This document shows, piece after piece, positions 32,008-40,114 of a DNA stretch of 64,000 nt. The DNA comes from an uncultured Clostridia bacterium (GTDB taxonomy: Bacteria; Bacillota; Clostridia; Peptostreptococcales; Anaerovoracaceae): NCBI GenBank assembly GCA_934281605.1, contig CAKQXD010000001.1:248001-312000 (forward strand), in the 5' to 3' direction. How positions within the stretch are numbered: the first letter of the stretch is position 1; each line of letters opens with the position of its first letter. The position numbers were made by a program, and so were the translations under genes. A model generated the notes under the pieces. That model ran no database searches. It was not told the DNA's origin and worked only from the letters and a program-made list of their open reading frames with translations.

Positions 32008-33276
32008 ATGGAACAGAAAACGATTTTCGACTATCTGGTGACCTGCGAGTCTTGCGGGAAGGTTTGGAATCTGTACGATATTCCTGACGGGATCTGTCCG
32101 GCATGCGACGCCGATATGAGCGCAGAGAAAAAAGATCTGATGAAAGTGCTGCTGGCGCAGGACGTGTTTTTTGACTGCGATGAAAATGGAAGGATTCTGG
32201 TGCCGGAGGATGCAGATCCCCAAACGACGGAAAAAGCAACGCCGAAACCTTTGCAGGAAAAAGAGAAGACGGCAAAATCGGAGAAACCGGCGGGGATCCA
32301 CTTCAAAGGGCAGTTCAGCGAAATCGAATATTATAAACATGAAGTGATTCAGATCCCGGATGAAGGTAAGATGATCGTGCTGGTGTATTTTCATTTTAAG
32401 AACCTTGCTGGGAAGCCGAAGTGTTTTTTGGAGTGCGAACATATGCAAATTTTTCAGCATGGTATGGAGCAGAAATTTTATCCAAATAGACTTTCGAAAG
32501 AAGCTAGCTGTGCTGGAACGGAAATTTTGCCGGGATACAGTTTAGATGCGGCGATGGGATTTGAGATACAGGATTATTCCGATGTTTTACTAAGATATGT
32601 ACCGTGGAATGAGGATTTTGATTTAGAGTTTACCCAGATCCTGCACCTGGAAGAAGGCGAATCTTCCGATGGATTTGAAATGGCGTTTCTGGAAAACAGG
32701 CTCATGGATTTCATGCGGGATTTTGTTCATGAAAAATTGCTGCAGGATAATAATTATGTGCGACTGATGCGGCAGTTTGAACGTAGTCAGTCAAAGCCGG
32801 CGGGCAGACCGCTGCGTCCGGAGGAGGAGTTTATGGATCCGGCGCTGCTGGTATTTTATCTGAACTGGATGCATGATCATTTGACGAAAAAGGATCTGAA
32901 AGCTGCGGTGCAGCAGATGGAGGAGCGACGGCGTGAGGCGGAAGCGCCTTTGGAAATCGTTCTGAATCTTGAGGATCTGGGCTATGTGAATTATGAAGAT
33001 CAGGAAGAATATGATTTCGATGAGGAGCCTGATGAATCCGAGCTTTTGGATGATTACGATGATCTGGAAGTTGAGTGGGAATCGGGTGATTTAGAATCGA
33101 CCACTGAATTCTACGAACCACCGGCCGATTATGAAGACGAGGATGCTATCGCACTGGATATGGAAGAGTCCATCGACGACGCTATCATGTTTCGAGGCGG
33201 AAATCCTTTCGACTGGGATACGCGCAGTGATTTCCTGGATGATCCGCTGGGCTTTGAGGATGATGATGATTTTTAG
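32008..33276 (+). CDS. Zinc-ribbon protein with acidic C-terminus, 422 aa (unrecognised family)
   Basis: Residues ~12-34 form a ribbon (TCESCGKVWNLYD, CPACDAD) matching that of the preceding protein, followed by RILVPEDADPQ. A middle domain of strands (residues ~95-220: FKGQFSEIEYYKHEVIQIPD, MIVLVYFHFKNLAG) looks like a beta-sandwich, then a helical region, and the last ~110 residues are extremely rich in Asp and Glu. No signal peptide or membrane helix. It starts two bases after the previous stop. Role unknown; the acidic tail and ribbon suggest protein or nucleic-acid contacts, but this is inference. Confidence 0.65.
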   Translation: MEQKTIFDYLVTCESCGKVWNLYDIPDGICPACDADMSAEKKDLMKVLLAQDVFFDCDENGRILVPEDADPQTTEKATPKPLQEKEKTAKSEKPAGIHFKGQFSEIEYYKHEVIQIPDEGKMIVLVYFHFKNLAGKPKCFLECEHMQIFQHGMEQKFYPNRLSKEASCAGTEILPGYSLDAAMGFEIQDYSDVLLRYVPWNEDFDLEFTQILHLEEGESSDGFEMAFLENRLMDFMRDFVHEKLLQDNNYVRLMRQFERSQSKPAGRPLRPEEEFMDPALLVFYLNWMHDHLTKKDLKAAVQQMEERRREAEAPLEIVLNLEDLGYVNYEDQEEYDFDEEPDESELLDDYDDLEVEWESGDLESTTEFYEPPADYEDEDAIALDMEESIDDAIMFRGGNPFDWDTRSDFLDDPLGFEDDDDF

Positions 33277-33340
33277 AGGTGTAGCCGCCTGATGTAAATG
33301 CATTTCATCAAGATCAATACAAAAAATCAATGATATACAC

Positions 33341-33382
33341 AAGAGAGCGTTCAGACGTTTCACTGGACAGCTCTCTTTTTTC
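33341..33382 (+). terminator. Rho-independent terminator before the spoIIIA operon
   Basis: AAGAGAGC pairs with GCTCTCTT, continued by GTTCAG with CTGGAC (one G-U), then a T run. It isolates the zinc-ribbon pair from spoIIIA. Confidence 0.87.
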
Positions 33383-33384
33383 TT

Positions 33385-33413
33385 GTCATAAATCCTGGGA
33401 CAAGGAATATCTT
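33385..33413 (+). promoter_or_regulatory. Putative sigma-E promoter of the spoIIIA operon
   Basis: GTCATAAA at 33385-33392 and AATATCTT at 33406-33413 with 13 bases between resemble the sigma-E -35 and -10 elements. The spoIIIA operon is under sigma-E in Bacillus, and its start lies about 38 bases downstream. The -10 match is imperfect. Confidence 0.5.
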
Positions 33414-33451
33414 GTACTAAGACAAGCACGAAAGAGAAAGAGGGCGGTAGT

Positions 33452-34450
33452 ATGGAACATTATGAGAGAAACCCGATGACGCCGGCAGCACCCGGATCGC
33501 CGATCGACAAGATTTTAATAAAGCTGCCGGAGTCAATGCGAGAGCGGATCAACAAGCTTCCCAAACGGGCGATGAACCAGCTGGAGGAGATCCGGATCCG
33601 GACCGATACGGACACGCTGCTCATCAGCGGCGGCAGAGAGTACAGTCTGCGCGACCGGGACGAGATCACGGCGGAGGTGCTGGAAGAGATTTTGAATCGG
33701 CTGCTGGATTATTCGTATTACGCCTACGAGGAGGAGCTGGCCCGAGGCTATATTACCATAGAGGGCGGCCACCGGGTGGGAATCTGCGGACGAGTGACAC
33801 TGGAAAACGGCCAGGTGCACCTTATCAAGGATGTTTCGTCGCTGAACATTCGGCGCAGCCGGGAGATCACGGGATCATCGGACAAGATTTTGGGAGCGGT
33901 GCTGTCTCCTGCAAAGACTCCGCCCGAAGGTGTTCAAAATGCAGGGGTTTCTGCTGCTATAACCGAGATGAACGTCCGCAACACGCTGATCATCTCTCCG
34001 CCGAAATGCGGGAAAACGACCATACTGCGGGATCTGGCACGGAGTTTGAGCTGCAGGGGATTTCGCATCGGTATCTGCGACGAGCGGTCGGAGATCGCCG
34101 GATGTTATGACGGCAAAACCAGCTATGATCTGGGACCGCGAACCGATGTACTGGACGGCTGCCCTAAAGCAGAGGGAATCCTGATGCTGATCCGGGCCAT
34201 GTCTCCTGACGTGGTTCTGACGGACGAGATCGGCAAACCGGAGGATGCGGCGGCGATCCGTTCAGCCCTCAGTGCCGGGTTGAAGATCATCACGACCATC
34301 CACGGAAGCAGCTTCGAGGATGCTGCAAAGTCGGCAGTCGGCGATCTCATCACGGATCGCGTGTTCGAGACGCTGATTTTTCTGTCGGCGCAGCCGGTCA
34401 CGGGCACAGTGGAGAAAATCCTGCAGCTGCCGGAGGTGTCCCATGGTTAA
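33452..34450 (+). CDS. spoIIIAA: Stage III sporulation protein AA (ATPase)
   Basis: SpoIIIAA is the ATPase of the SpoIIIA-SpoIIQ channel that links mother cell and forespore. The Walker A motif SPPKCGKTTILRDLAR lies near residue 186 and a Walker B-like VVLTDEIGKPEDA near 250. The N-terminal domain resembles other secretion ATPases (ITIEGGHRVGICGRV). A short insert near residue 150 (SPAKTPPEGVQNAG) is atypical and carries a CTGCAAAG octamer. Length 332 aa. Its end overlaps spoIIIAB by 8 bases. Confidence 0.96.
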   Translation: MEHYERNPMTPAAPGSPIDKILIKLPESMRERINKLPKRAMNQLEEIRIRTDTDTLLISGGREYSLRDRDEITAEVLEEILNRLLDYSYYAYEEELARGYITIEGGHRVGICGRVTLENGQVHLIKDVSSLNIRRSREITGSSDKILGAVLSPAKTPPEGVQNAGVSAAITEMNVRNTLIISPPKCGKTTILRDLARSLSCRGFRIGICDERSEIAGCYDGKTSYDLGPRTDVLDGCPKAEGILMLIRAMSPDVVLTDEIGKPEDAAAIRSALSAGLKIITTIHGSSFEDAAKSAVGDLITDRVFETLIFLSAQPVTGTVEKILQLPEVSHG

Positions 34451-34955
34451 GATCATCGCCGGGATCCTTCTGTTTTTAGGCTGCACGGCGCTGGGATTCA
34501 GCAAGGCTTCCACCTATAAAACGAGGCGGACGGAACTGGAAAATACCTTGGAACTGATCCGGCTTCTCCATCTGGATATCGCATACCGAAAAGATGCTCT
34601 GGTCAAGGTTTTTCAGCGGGCGGGATTGCAGAAACGCTGCTGGTTTGCGGAGATCTTACAGGAATGTGCCGAAGGACTGACAGCACAGAGACCGCTGGGA
34701 AACGCCTGGCAGGAGGCTTTGCAGAAGAATGAGCTGGACTGCCCGCTGCTGCCGGAGGATACGGAGATCCTGACCGACCTGTTTCTGGGACTGGGGCGAA
34801 GCGATACCAGCGGACAAAAGCAGATCCTGGAACCGGCGGTTTACCGGCTGGAGCAGCAGATCCGCAAGGCTCAGGAGCAGGAATATAAGATGGGAAAGCT
34901 GTACCGGAGTTTGGGACTGGCGGCAGGCGTGGTGGCCGCCATCCTGGTGCTTTGA
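34443..34955 (+). CDS. spoIIIAB: Stage III sporulation protein AB
   Basis: The 170-aa protein has an N-terminal membrane helix (KIIAGILLFLGCTALGF), a helical domain with TRRTELENTLELIRLLHLDI, and a C-terminal helix (GLAAGVVAAILVL). The layout recalls GspF-like proteins of type II secretion systems, as described for this family. It lies between spoIIIAA and spoIIIAC in the standard order. Confidence 0.93.
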   Translation: MVKIIAGILLFLGCTALGFSKASTYKTRRTELENTLELIRLLHLDIAYRKDALVKVFQRAGLQKRCWFAEILQECAEGLTAQRPLGNAWQEALQKNELDCPLLPEDTEILTDLFLGLGRSDTSGQKQILEPAVYRLEQQIRKAQEQEYKMGKLYRSLGLAAGVVAAILVL

Positions 34956-34981
34956 ATTTACTGATAGAAAAGGGGAGTCTT

Positions 34982-35176
34982 ATGGATATCGACATCATTT
35001 TTAAAATAGCGGGCATCGGCATCGCCATCGCGGTGCTCAATCAGGTGCTGGTCAAGGCCGGGCGGGAAGAGCAGGCCATGCTGACCACGCTGGCGGGAGT
35101 GATCGTGGTACTGATGCTGGTGATCCAGATGATTACCGAGTTTTTTGACGCGGTAAAGACGTTTTTAGAGTTTTAG
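34982..35176 (+). CDS. spoIIIAC: Stage III sporulation protein AC
   Basis: A 64-aa protein with two membrane helices (IIFKIAGIGIAIAVLNQVL and LTTLAGVIVVLMLVIQMI). Start ATG 34982 follows AGGGGAG; an earlier in-frame start is not needed. Length and order match the family. Confidence 0.94.
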   Translation: MDIDIIFKIAGIGIAIAVLNQVLVKAGREEQAMLTTLAGVIVVLMLVIQMITEFFDAVKTFLEF

Positions 35177-35185
35177 GGGAATGCC

Positions 35186-35572
35186 ATGGAAATCCTGAAA
35201 ATTGCAGGGATCGCGCTGGTCGGCGTCATGCTGGCGGCGCTGATGAAGTCGATCCACAAGGAGTTTTCGATTTACATAATACTAGCTACGGTAATTGTGC
35301 TGTTTTTGATGATCCTGGATAAGCTGACGGAGGTTTTTGTGTTTCTGCAAAGCATCTACGACAGCGTTCCCTACGGCAAGACGTTTTTTCCGGTGATCTT
35401 CAAGGTGCTGGCGGTGGCGTACATCACGGATCTGACGGCCCAGCTTTGCCGGGATGCGGGAGAAAGCGCCGTAGGCGGCAAGGTGGAGCTTGCGGGAAAG
35501 GTGATTATCTTCTATCTGGCACTGCCCATTTTATCGGCGATCCTGGAACTGATCGGGACTCTGCTGCAGTAG
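35186..35572 (+). CDS. spoIIIAD: Stage III sporulation protein AD
   Basis: A 128-aa membrane protein with three or four helices, starting MEILKIAGIALVGVML, related to SpoIIIAC in its first half. It forms part of the membrane base of the SpoIIIA channel. It lies 9 bases after spoIIIAC. Confidence 0.94.
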   Translation: MEILKIAGIALVGVMLAALMKSIHKEFSIYIILATVIVLFLMILDKLTEVFVFLQSIYDSVPYGKTFFPVIFKVLAVAYITDLTAQLCRDAGESAVGGKVELAGKVIIFYLALPILSAILELIGTLLQ

Positions 35573-35631
35573 CGGTCCGGGGCTTCGGGCTGTCGAAAAC
35601 AGGCTAACAAACTCTACGAAAGGAGGCTGGC

Positions 35632-36723
35632 ATGGACTACGAAACGGTGCTGGAGGAGCAGATGGACGCCATGGATCTTTCGGAGCTGGAGGATTCCCTC
35701 GCGGATGCGGCGCAGCAGAGCGGCGTGCTGGAGGATCTTTCGGTGGAAGACCTGGTGGATCGGCTCCTCAACGGACAGGCGATTTTAGATTCGGATCAGA
35801 TCCTGGAAAACTTAAAAAATCTGTTTCTGCTGGAAGTCAAATCCTCCCTGATGCTGGGCTGCGAGATCCTGGCGGTCTGCATCCTCATCGGACTCCTCAC
35901 CAACTTTTCAGATTCCTTCGGCAAGCGGACGGTGTCCTCCCTGGGGACGGTGATCTGCAGCTGCGTCATCATCGCCCTCTGCATGGGAAACTTCTATCAG
36001 AGCTACGACTACTGTCAGGAAACACTGGGGACCATGACCCATTCCATGGAGATTCTATTGCCCATCATGATCCCGCTTCTGGTGGCCATGGGAGGGATCT
36101 CTTCCGGGAGCATTCTGGATCCGGCCATTGCCGGTGCAGTCACCGGGTTTTCAGCTCTTATGGAGCATGTGATCCTGCCGCTGGTGTTTTTATCAGCAAT
36201 TTTCACCATGATCAACAGCATTACCGAAAAGGATTATGTCAAAAAACTGGCGACCTTTCTGCGAAAAGGGGCAGTCTTTCTCACGGGTCTGGCGGTGACG
36301 GTGTTCACTGGAATCGCGGCGATCCAGGGTATCGTCACCAAAGCGGCCGACGGCATCCTCATCAACACGACGAAATTCTCTCTGGACAACTTCGTGCCCA
36401 TCGTCGGAGGCTTTGCAGCGGACTCGCTGGACATGGTCATCAGCTGCGTGGGACTGATTAAAAACGCCATCGGCGTGGCGGGGATCCTGCTGATCCTGGC
36501 ACTGCTGGTGCTCCCCATTTTAAAGATCCTGGCGGTAGCGGTCATCTACAAGATCACCGCCATCGCAGCGGAACCGGTGGCCAGCAAAAACATTTCCGAT
36601 TCCCTGAGCGAGCTGGGATCAGCGGCTATCACCATGACGGTGGTTCTGTCCATCGGCGCGCTGATGTTTCTCATTTTCATCGCTATCATCATGGGGATGG
36701 GAGGTGGTGGACAATGGAGCTGA
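35632..36723 (+). CDS. spoIIIAE: Stage III sporulation protein AE
   Basis: A 363-aa polytopic membrane protein. After an acidic N-terminal region (no obvious signal cleavage in this copy) come at least seven helices with conserved Gly/Pro-rich turns such as PIMIPLLVAMGGISSGSI and GLAVTVFTGIAAIQGIV. AAGGAGG precedes ATG 35632. The last codons overlap spoIIIAF by 10 bases. Confidence 0.95.
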   Translation: MDYETVLEEQMDAMDLSELEDSLADAAQQSGVLEDLSVEDLVDRLLNGQAILDSDQILENLKNLFLLEVKSSLMLGCEILAVCILIGLLTNFSDSFGKRTVSSLGTVICSCVIIALCMGNFYQSYDYCQETLGTMTHSMEILLPIMIPLLVAMGGISSGSILDPAIAGAVTGFSALMEHVILPLVFLSAIFTMINSITEKDYVKKLATFLRKGAVFLTGLAVTVFTGIAAIQGIVTKAADGILINTTKFSLDNFVPIVGGFAADSLDMVISCVGLIKNAIGVAGILLILALLVLPILKILAVAVIYKITAIAAEPVASKNISDSLSELGSAAITMTVVLSIGALMFLIFIAIIMGMGGGGQWS

Positions 36724-36887
36724 TGAAAGACTGGGTACGCAGCCTGTTTATAATCCTGCTGGCTCTGACCTTTATCGAAATGCTGCTGCCGGACTCGTCC
36801 ATGGGCAAGTACCTGCATTTTATTTTTTCCCTGGTGATCATGGCGACGATTTTATATCCGGTGATCAGGCTGACCGGCGGCGCATAG
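36714..36887 (+). CDS. spoIIIAF: Stage III sporulation protein AF, very short form
   Basis: ATG 36714 with GGAGG upstream opens a 57-aa frame: KDWVRSLFIILLALTFIEML, LPDSSMGKYLHF, then IFSLVIMATILYPVIRL. These two helices match the N-terminal membrane part of SpoIIIAF, but the family is usually well over 150 aa. The frame meets TAG at 36885 and then stays open for 41 more codons to TGA at 37011, so the extracytoplasmic part may have been lost or truncated by this stop. It is too short to be found by length-limited gene callers. The next gene starts at 37031. Confidence 0.85.
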   Translation: MELMKDWVRSLFIILLALTFIEMLLPDSSMGKYLHFIFSLVIMATILYPVIRLTGGA

Positions 36888-37030
36888 TGCAAAGCGTCTG
36901 CCAGAGGTTATCTGACTGCCGAGAGGAACCATGTACCCCGGCTTCAGCAAACCCAGCGCGGACTCTTTGCAGAAATCCCGGGGCATATCCCGGCGCTCGC
37001 GACAATATACTGAACAAGGAGGCGAAACCT

Positions 37031-37432
37031 TTGCTGGAAAAATGGAAAAACGATCCCGAAAAACGGGAAAAACTCATGAAGGCCGCGGCCGTTCTCATCA
37101 TCCTGGCAGTGCTCTTTCTGTCCTTCGACGTGTTCACCCAGAACCGGGACGGCAGGAAGCAGATCATCGACTCGGACGGAGGCACCGAGACGGAGCTGTG
37201 CAGCATTTTATCCGATATCGACGGCGTGGGAGCCGTGGACGTGATGCTGCAGTACGGAGAAAAGGATCAGGTAGCCGGCGTCATTGTGACGGCGGAAGGG
37301 GCCGGTGATCCGGTGGTGAAAAACGATCTGATCAAGGCGGTCATGGCGGTCTTCGACATTTCGTCGGCCAACGTGGAGGTTTTCGAGAAAACCAGCGCTT
37401 CGGACAAGGAGGAAACGAACAATGAGCAGTAA
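37031..37432 (+). CDS. spoIIIAG: Stage III sporulation protein AG
   Basis: SpoIIIAG forms a large ring in the intermembrane space. After a short cytoplasmic start and one helix (AAAVLIILAVLFLSFDVF) comes a ring-building motif domain (LCSILSDIDGVGAVDVML, VVKNDLIKAVMAVFDISSANVEVF). TTG 37031 was chosen because AAGGAGG lies 8 bases before it. At 133 aa it is short for the family (~200). It overlaps spoIIIAH by 11 bases. Confidence 0.9.
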   Translation: MLEKWKNDPEKREKLMKAAAVLIILAVLFLSFDVFTQNRDGRKQIIDSDGGTETELCSILSDIDGVGAVDVMLQYGEKDQVAGVIVTAEGAGDPVVKNDLIKAVMAVFDISSANVEVFEKTSASDKEETNNEQ

Positions 37433-38045
37433 AAAGAAATACCGGGATTTTCTCGGAAAGAACAAGAAACTGGTAGCGGGCCTTGCGGCTCTCATGGTAT
37501 GCTTCGGGGCGTTTTTAGCCAGCGGCAGGCTGCTGCCGGACAAGGCGGCAAACAGCGACATCCCGCTTCACGATGGCGATGTACTGGTGGATAGTCTGGG
37601 CGTGGATGACGAGGATAGCGCGGCGGATAAAAAAAGCAGCAAGAGCAAAGAAGCCAAGCTGGTCGCATCCGACGATGTGGCTCAGCTAGAAAACAAGGAT
37701 TCCTATTTTCAGGAGCTGCGGGCAACGCTGGATATGGACCGAAACAAGATCATTTCCATGCTGACCGATGCGGAGGATTCAGCGTCCACCAAGAAGGAAA
37801 AGCAGGAGGCCACAGCCCAGAAGATGCGGCTTTTGAATTATATGGAGCAGGAGAAGACGGTGGAGACCCTCATTAAAAACAAAGGTCTGCCGGAATCCTT
37901 CGTGGTCATCAGCGACAGCGGCGTCAACGTGACTGTGAACACGGAAAAGCTGGATCAGCAGACCGTTACCAAAATCTGCGAGATCGTCATGCGCCAGACC
38001 AGCGTCAAAGCCAGTGAAATCGTCGTGCAGGACGTTTCCAAATAA
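37422..38045 (+). CDS. spoIIIAH: Stage III sporulation protein AH
   Basis: SpoIIIAH pairs with forespore SpoIIQ across the intermembrane space. The 207-aa protein has a single N-terminal helix (LVAGLAALMVCFGAFLAS), a charged linker, and the ring-building fold with SYFQELRATLDMDRNKIISM and ESFVVISDSGVNVTVNTEKL. Last gene of the operon; the asp23 promoter follows directly. Confidence 0.95.
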   Translation: MSSKKKYRDFLGKNKKLVAGLAALMVCFGAFLASGRLLPDKAANSDIPLHDGDVLVDSLGVDDEDSAADKKSSKSKEAKLVASDDVAQLENKDSYFQELRATLDMDRNKIISMLTDAEDSASTKKEKQEATAQKMRLLNYMEQEKTVETLIKNKGLPESFVVISDSGVNVTVNTEKLDQQTVTKICEIVMRQTSVKASEIVVQDVSK

Positions 38046-38047
38046 GT

Positions 38048-38076
38048 TTGTATTTACAGGCGGGATTTGGTATAAT
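38048..38076 (+). promoter_or_regulatory. Sigma-A promoter upstream of asp23
   Basis: TTGTAT, 17 bases, TATAAT. The start near 38083 leaves a very short leader with GAGGTGA before ATG 38096. It separates vegetative transcription of asp23-nusB and downstream genes from the sporulation operon. Confidence 0.7.
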
Positions 38077-38095
38077 AGCGTGTGAGGTGATTGTA

Positions 38096-38479
38096 ATGAA
38101 CGCAGCCGGACGACAAAATAACGGTATCATAAAAATTTCAGACGAGGTGATCGCAGTTTGCGCTGTGAACGCGACGCTCAAGACAAAGGGCGTGTCCGAC
38201 CTTTCCGGCGGCATCTCCAACGCCCTGTCCAAGAACTTTCTGGGCAAGGAGCTGACCTGGAAGGGCATCAAGGTCAACCAGTCAGAAGAAGGCGTGGAGA
38301 TCGACGTTCACATCATCGTGAAATACCATGCGAAAATACCGGCGGTGGCCTGGGACATTCAGGAGAATGTCAAGAACGAGGTACAGGAAATGACCGAGCT
38401 CAAGGTGACTGCGGTGAACATACATGTAGAAGGCGTAGAAATACCAGCGGAGGAAATAGAAGTAAATGACGAGAAATGA
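38096..38479 (+). CDS. Asp23/Gls24 family protein (YqhY-like)
   Basis: A 127-aa protein with the Asp23 fold: GIIKISDEVIAVCAVNATLK near the N-terminus and VEIDVHIIVKYHAKIPAVAW in the middle. The family includes YqhY, which in Bacillus is linked to control of acetyl-CoA carboxylase. Location before nusB is the same as for yqhY. Its end overlaps nusB by 14 bases. Confidence 0.9.
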   Translation: MNAAGRQNNGIIKISDEVIAVCAVNATLKTKGVSDLSGGISNALSKNFLGKELTWKGIKVNQSEEGVEIDVHIIVKYHAKIPAVAWDIQENVKNEVQEMTELKVTAVNIHVEGVEIPAEEIEVNDEK

Positions 38480-38870
38480 AATACGAGAAATACTGATGCA
38501 GATCATGTACGAGATGGATGCAGCAAGAACTATGGATCTGGAGACGGCGAGAAAGCTGGCGGGTGAGAAGCTCCCGAGCAAAAACCTGCAGCGGGGTATC
38601 ACCATCCTGACCGGCATCGTGGAGCACCTGGAGGAAATCGACGCATCCATCAACGCCCACAGCCGCTCCTGGAAGACCAACCGGATGCCGAAAGTGGATC
38701 TGGCCATCATGCGTCTGGCACTGGGCGAGATCAAATACGGCGAGGACGTGCCACAGGCTGTCGCTATCAACGAAGCCATCAATCTGGCTAAAAAATACAG
38801 CACGGAGCAGTCGTCCAAGTTTATCCATGGCGTGCTGGGAGCTATCGTCAATGCATCGCAGGAGCAGTAA
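38466..38870 (+). CDS. nusB: Transcription antitermination factor NusB
   Basis: NusB with NusE (S10) binds boxA RNA in rRNA antitermination. The 134-aa all-helical protein shows MPKVDLAIMRLALGEIKYGEDVP and AINEAINLAKKYS, both typical. ATG 38466 lies within the end of the Asp23 gene, which suggests translational coupling. Confidence 0.95.
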   Translation: MTRNEIREILMQIMYEMDAARTMDLETARKLAGEKLPSKNLQRGITILTGIVEHLEEIDASINAHSRSWKTNRMPKVDLAIMRLALGEIKYGEDVPQAVAINEAINLAKKYSTEQSSKFIHGVLGAIVNASQEQ

Positions 38871-38872
38871 CG

Positions 38873-40114
38873 ATGGACTATATTCTGGGAATCGACACCA
38901 GCAATTACAAGACGTCGATCGCAGTGGTGGATCGCGAGAAGCATATCATCTGCGATCTGCGCAGGTTTTTGACCGTAAAACAGGGCGAACGGGGGCTGCG
39001 GCAGTCTGACGCCCTTTTTCAGCATATACAGAATTTGCCGGCGCTGATGGAGGAAATGCGCACAGAATTTGACGGCAAGATCAGCGCTATTGCCTGTTCG
39101 TTTCGGCCACGCCCGGAAGCAGGGTCTTACATGCCGGTGTTTCTGGCGGGCAGCGGGTTTGCCAGGTCGGCGGCCGCTGCGATGAATATCCCGCTGGTGG
39201 GTTTTTCTCATCAGGAAGGACATATGGAAGCGATCCGGGCCTACAGCTCGTTTCAGACGGTGGATCGGTTCCTGGCATGTCATTTTTCCGGAGGAACGTG
39301 TGAGGTACTGGACGTATCCGAGACGGATCTGCGGAAAGACGGAATGCCGAAGCTGGATTTTGGAGGAAGTTCGGGAGCAGACGATAACAGTGCTTCTGCA
39401 AAGGAGCAGGGAGCGGACGATAACGGCGCTTCTGCAAAAAAAGCGAAAAAGCCGCATCCGGCAGATCCCGCGGAACGGGTCGCCTACACCATGCACATCA
39501 CAGGCGGAACAAAGGACATTTCCTTTGGACAGGTGCTGGATCGGGTTGGAGTAGCCCTCGGCATGGAGTTTCCGGCGGGAGGACAGCTGGATCAGATGGC
39601 GCAGAAATTCTGCGAAGCTGAGAAGGCTGAGAACCCGGGAACGATCTTTGCAGGAGCGGACAGGGACATGCTCCTGGCTGCAAAGGAGGCCTGCAGATTG
39701 ACGCCTGTCAAAGCGAAGGACGGCTGGCTCAATCTTTCGGGACTGGATACCCAGGCGCGTACCAGGATCGACCGGCTGGGGCTGGCACGGGACGATGAAA
39801 CGACCGATCCGGGCAGCACTGCGCAGACGTGGGAGCACGACCTGCAAAAAAAGCTGCAGACCTATGCGCTGGCGACGGAATTGTTCACTAAGACCGGTAA
39901 AGCCGCATCGGACATGATCGTCCAGTGCGCAGAGCACAGCGGTCAGAAGCATGTGCTTCTGGCGGGAGGCGTGGCATCGAGCCGGTTCCTTCGCAGCCAT
40001 ATGATAGAAACATTAAACAGCAAGGGCGTCACAGCGGTGTTTGGAGACGAAATGCTCTCTCAGGACAACGCCGTGGGAACGGCTCTGCTGGGAGGAAAAT
40101 ATTTATGGGGTTAA
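38873..40114 (+). CDS. M22 family TsaD-like protein with a repeat insert
   Basis: The ASKHA-type ATPase fold of the TsaD/Kae1 family is visible: GIDTSNYKTSIAVVDRE, metal site FSHQEGHMEA (HxEGH), CHFSGGTCEV, and LLAGGVASSRFLR near the end. This gene next to xseA is a paralogue common in Clostridia, distinct from the t6A enzyme TsaD, and its substrate is unknown. At 413 aa it is longer than TsaD (~340), partly due to two tandem 36-base units (39373-39444) that encode GADDNSASAKEQ and GADDNGASAKKA. It starts two bases after nusB and overlaps xseA by 10 bases. Confidence 0.85.
   Translation: MDYILGIDTSNYKTSIAVVDREKHIICDLRRFLTVKQGERGLRQSDALFQHIQNLPALMEEMRTEFDGKISAIACSFRPRPEAGSYMPVFLAGSGFARSAAAAMNIPLVGFSHQEGHMEAIRAYSSFQTVDRFLACHFSGGTCEVLDVSETDLRKDGMPKLDFGGSSGADDNSASAKEQGADDNGASAKKAKKPHPADPAERVAYTMHITGGTKDISFGQVLDRVGVALGMEFPAGGQLDQMAQKFCEAEKAENPGTIFAGADRDMLLAAKEACRLTPVKAKDGWLNLSGLDTQARTRIDRLGLARDDETTDPGSTAQTWEHDLQKKLQTYALATELFTKTGKAASDMIVQCAEHSGQKHVLLAGGVASSRFLRSHMIETLNSKGVTAVFGDEMLSQDNAVGTALLGGKYLWG
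39373..39444 (+). repeat. Tandem repeat, two 36-base units, in the M22 gene
   Basis: Units 39373-39408 and 39409-39444 both read GGGAGC(A/G)GACGATAAC followed by a CTTCTGCAAA core. The 36-base period keeps the frame. The first unit has a perfect CTGCAAAG octamer; in the second the last G has changed to A. Confidence 0.85.

Noticed and set aside
36704..37432. One long frame of 242 codons covering the spoIIIAF-spoIIIAG region
   Set aside because: Its first two thirds are out of phase with spoIIIAF and meaningless. The real gene is spoIIIAG from TTG 37031, which has a strong Shine-Dalgarno.
39925..40104. Longer N-terminus for xseA reaching into the M22 gene
   Set aside because: The added residues are the M22 gene read out of frame; ATG 40105 has a Shine-Dalgarno and matches the family start.
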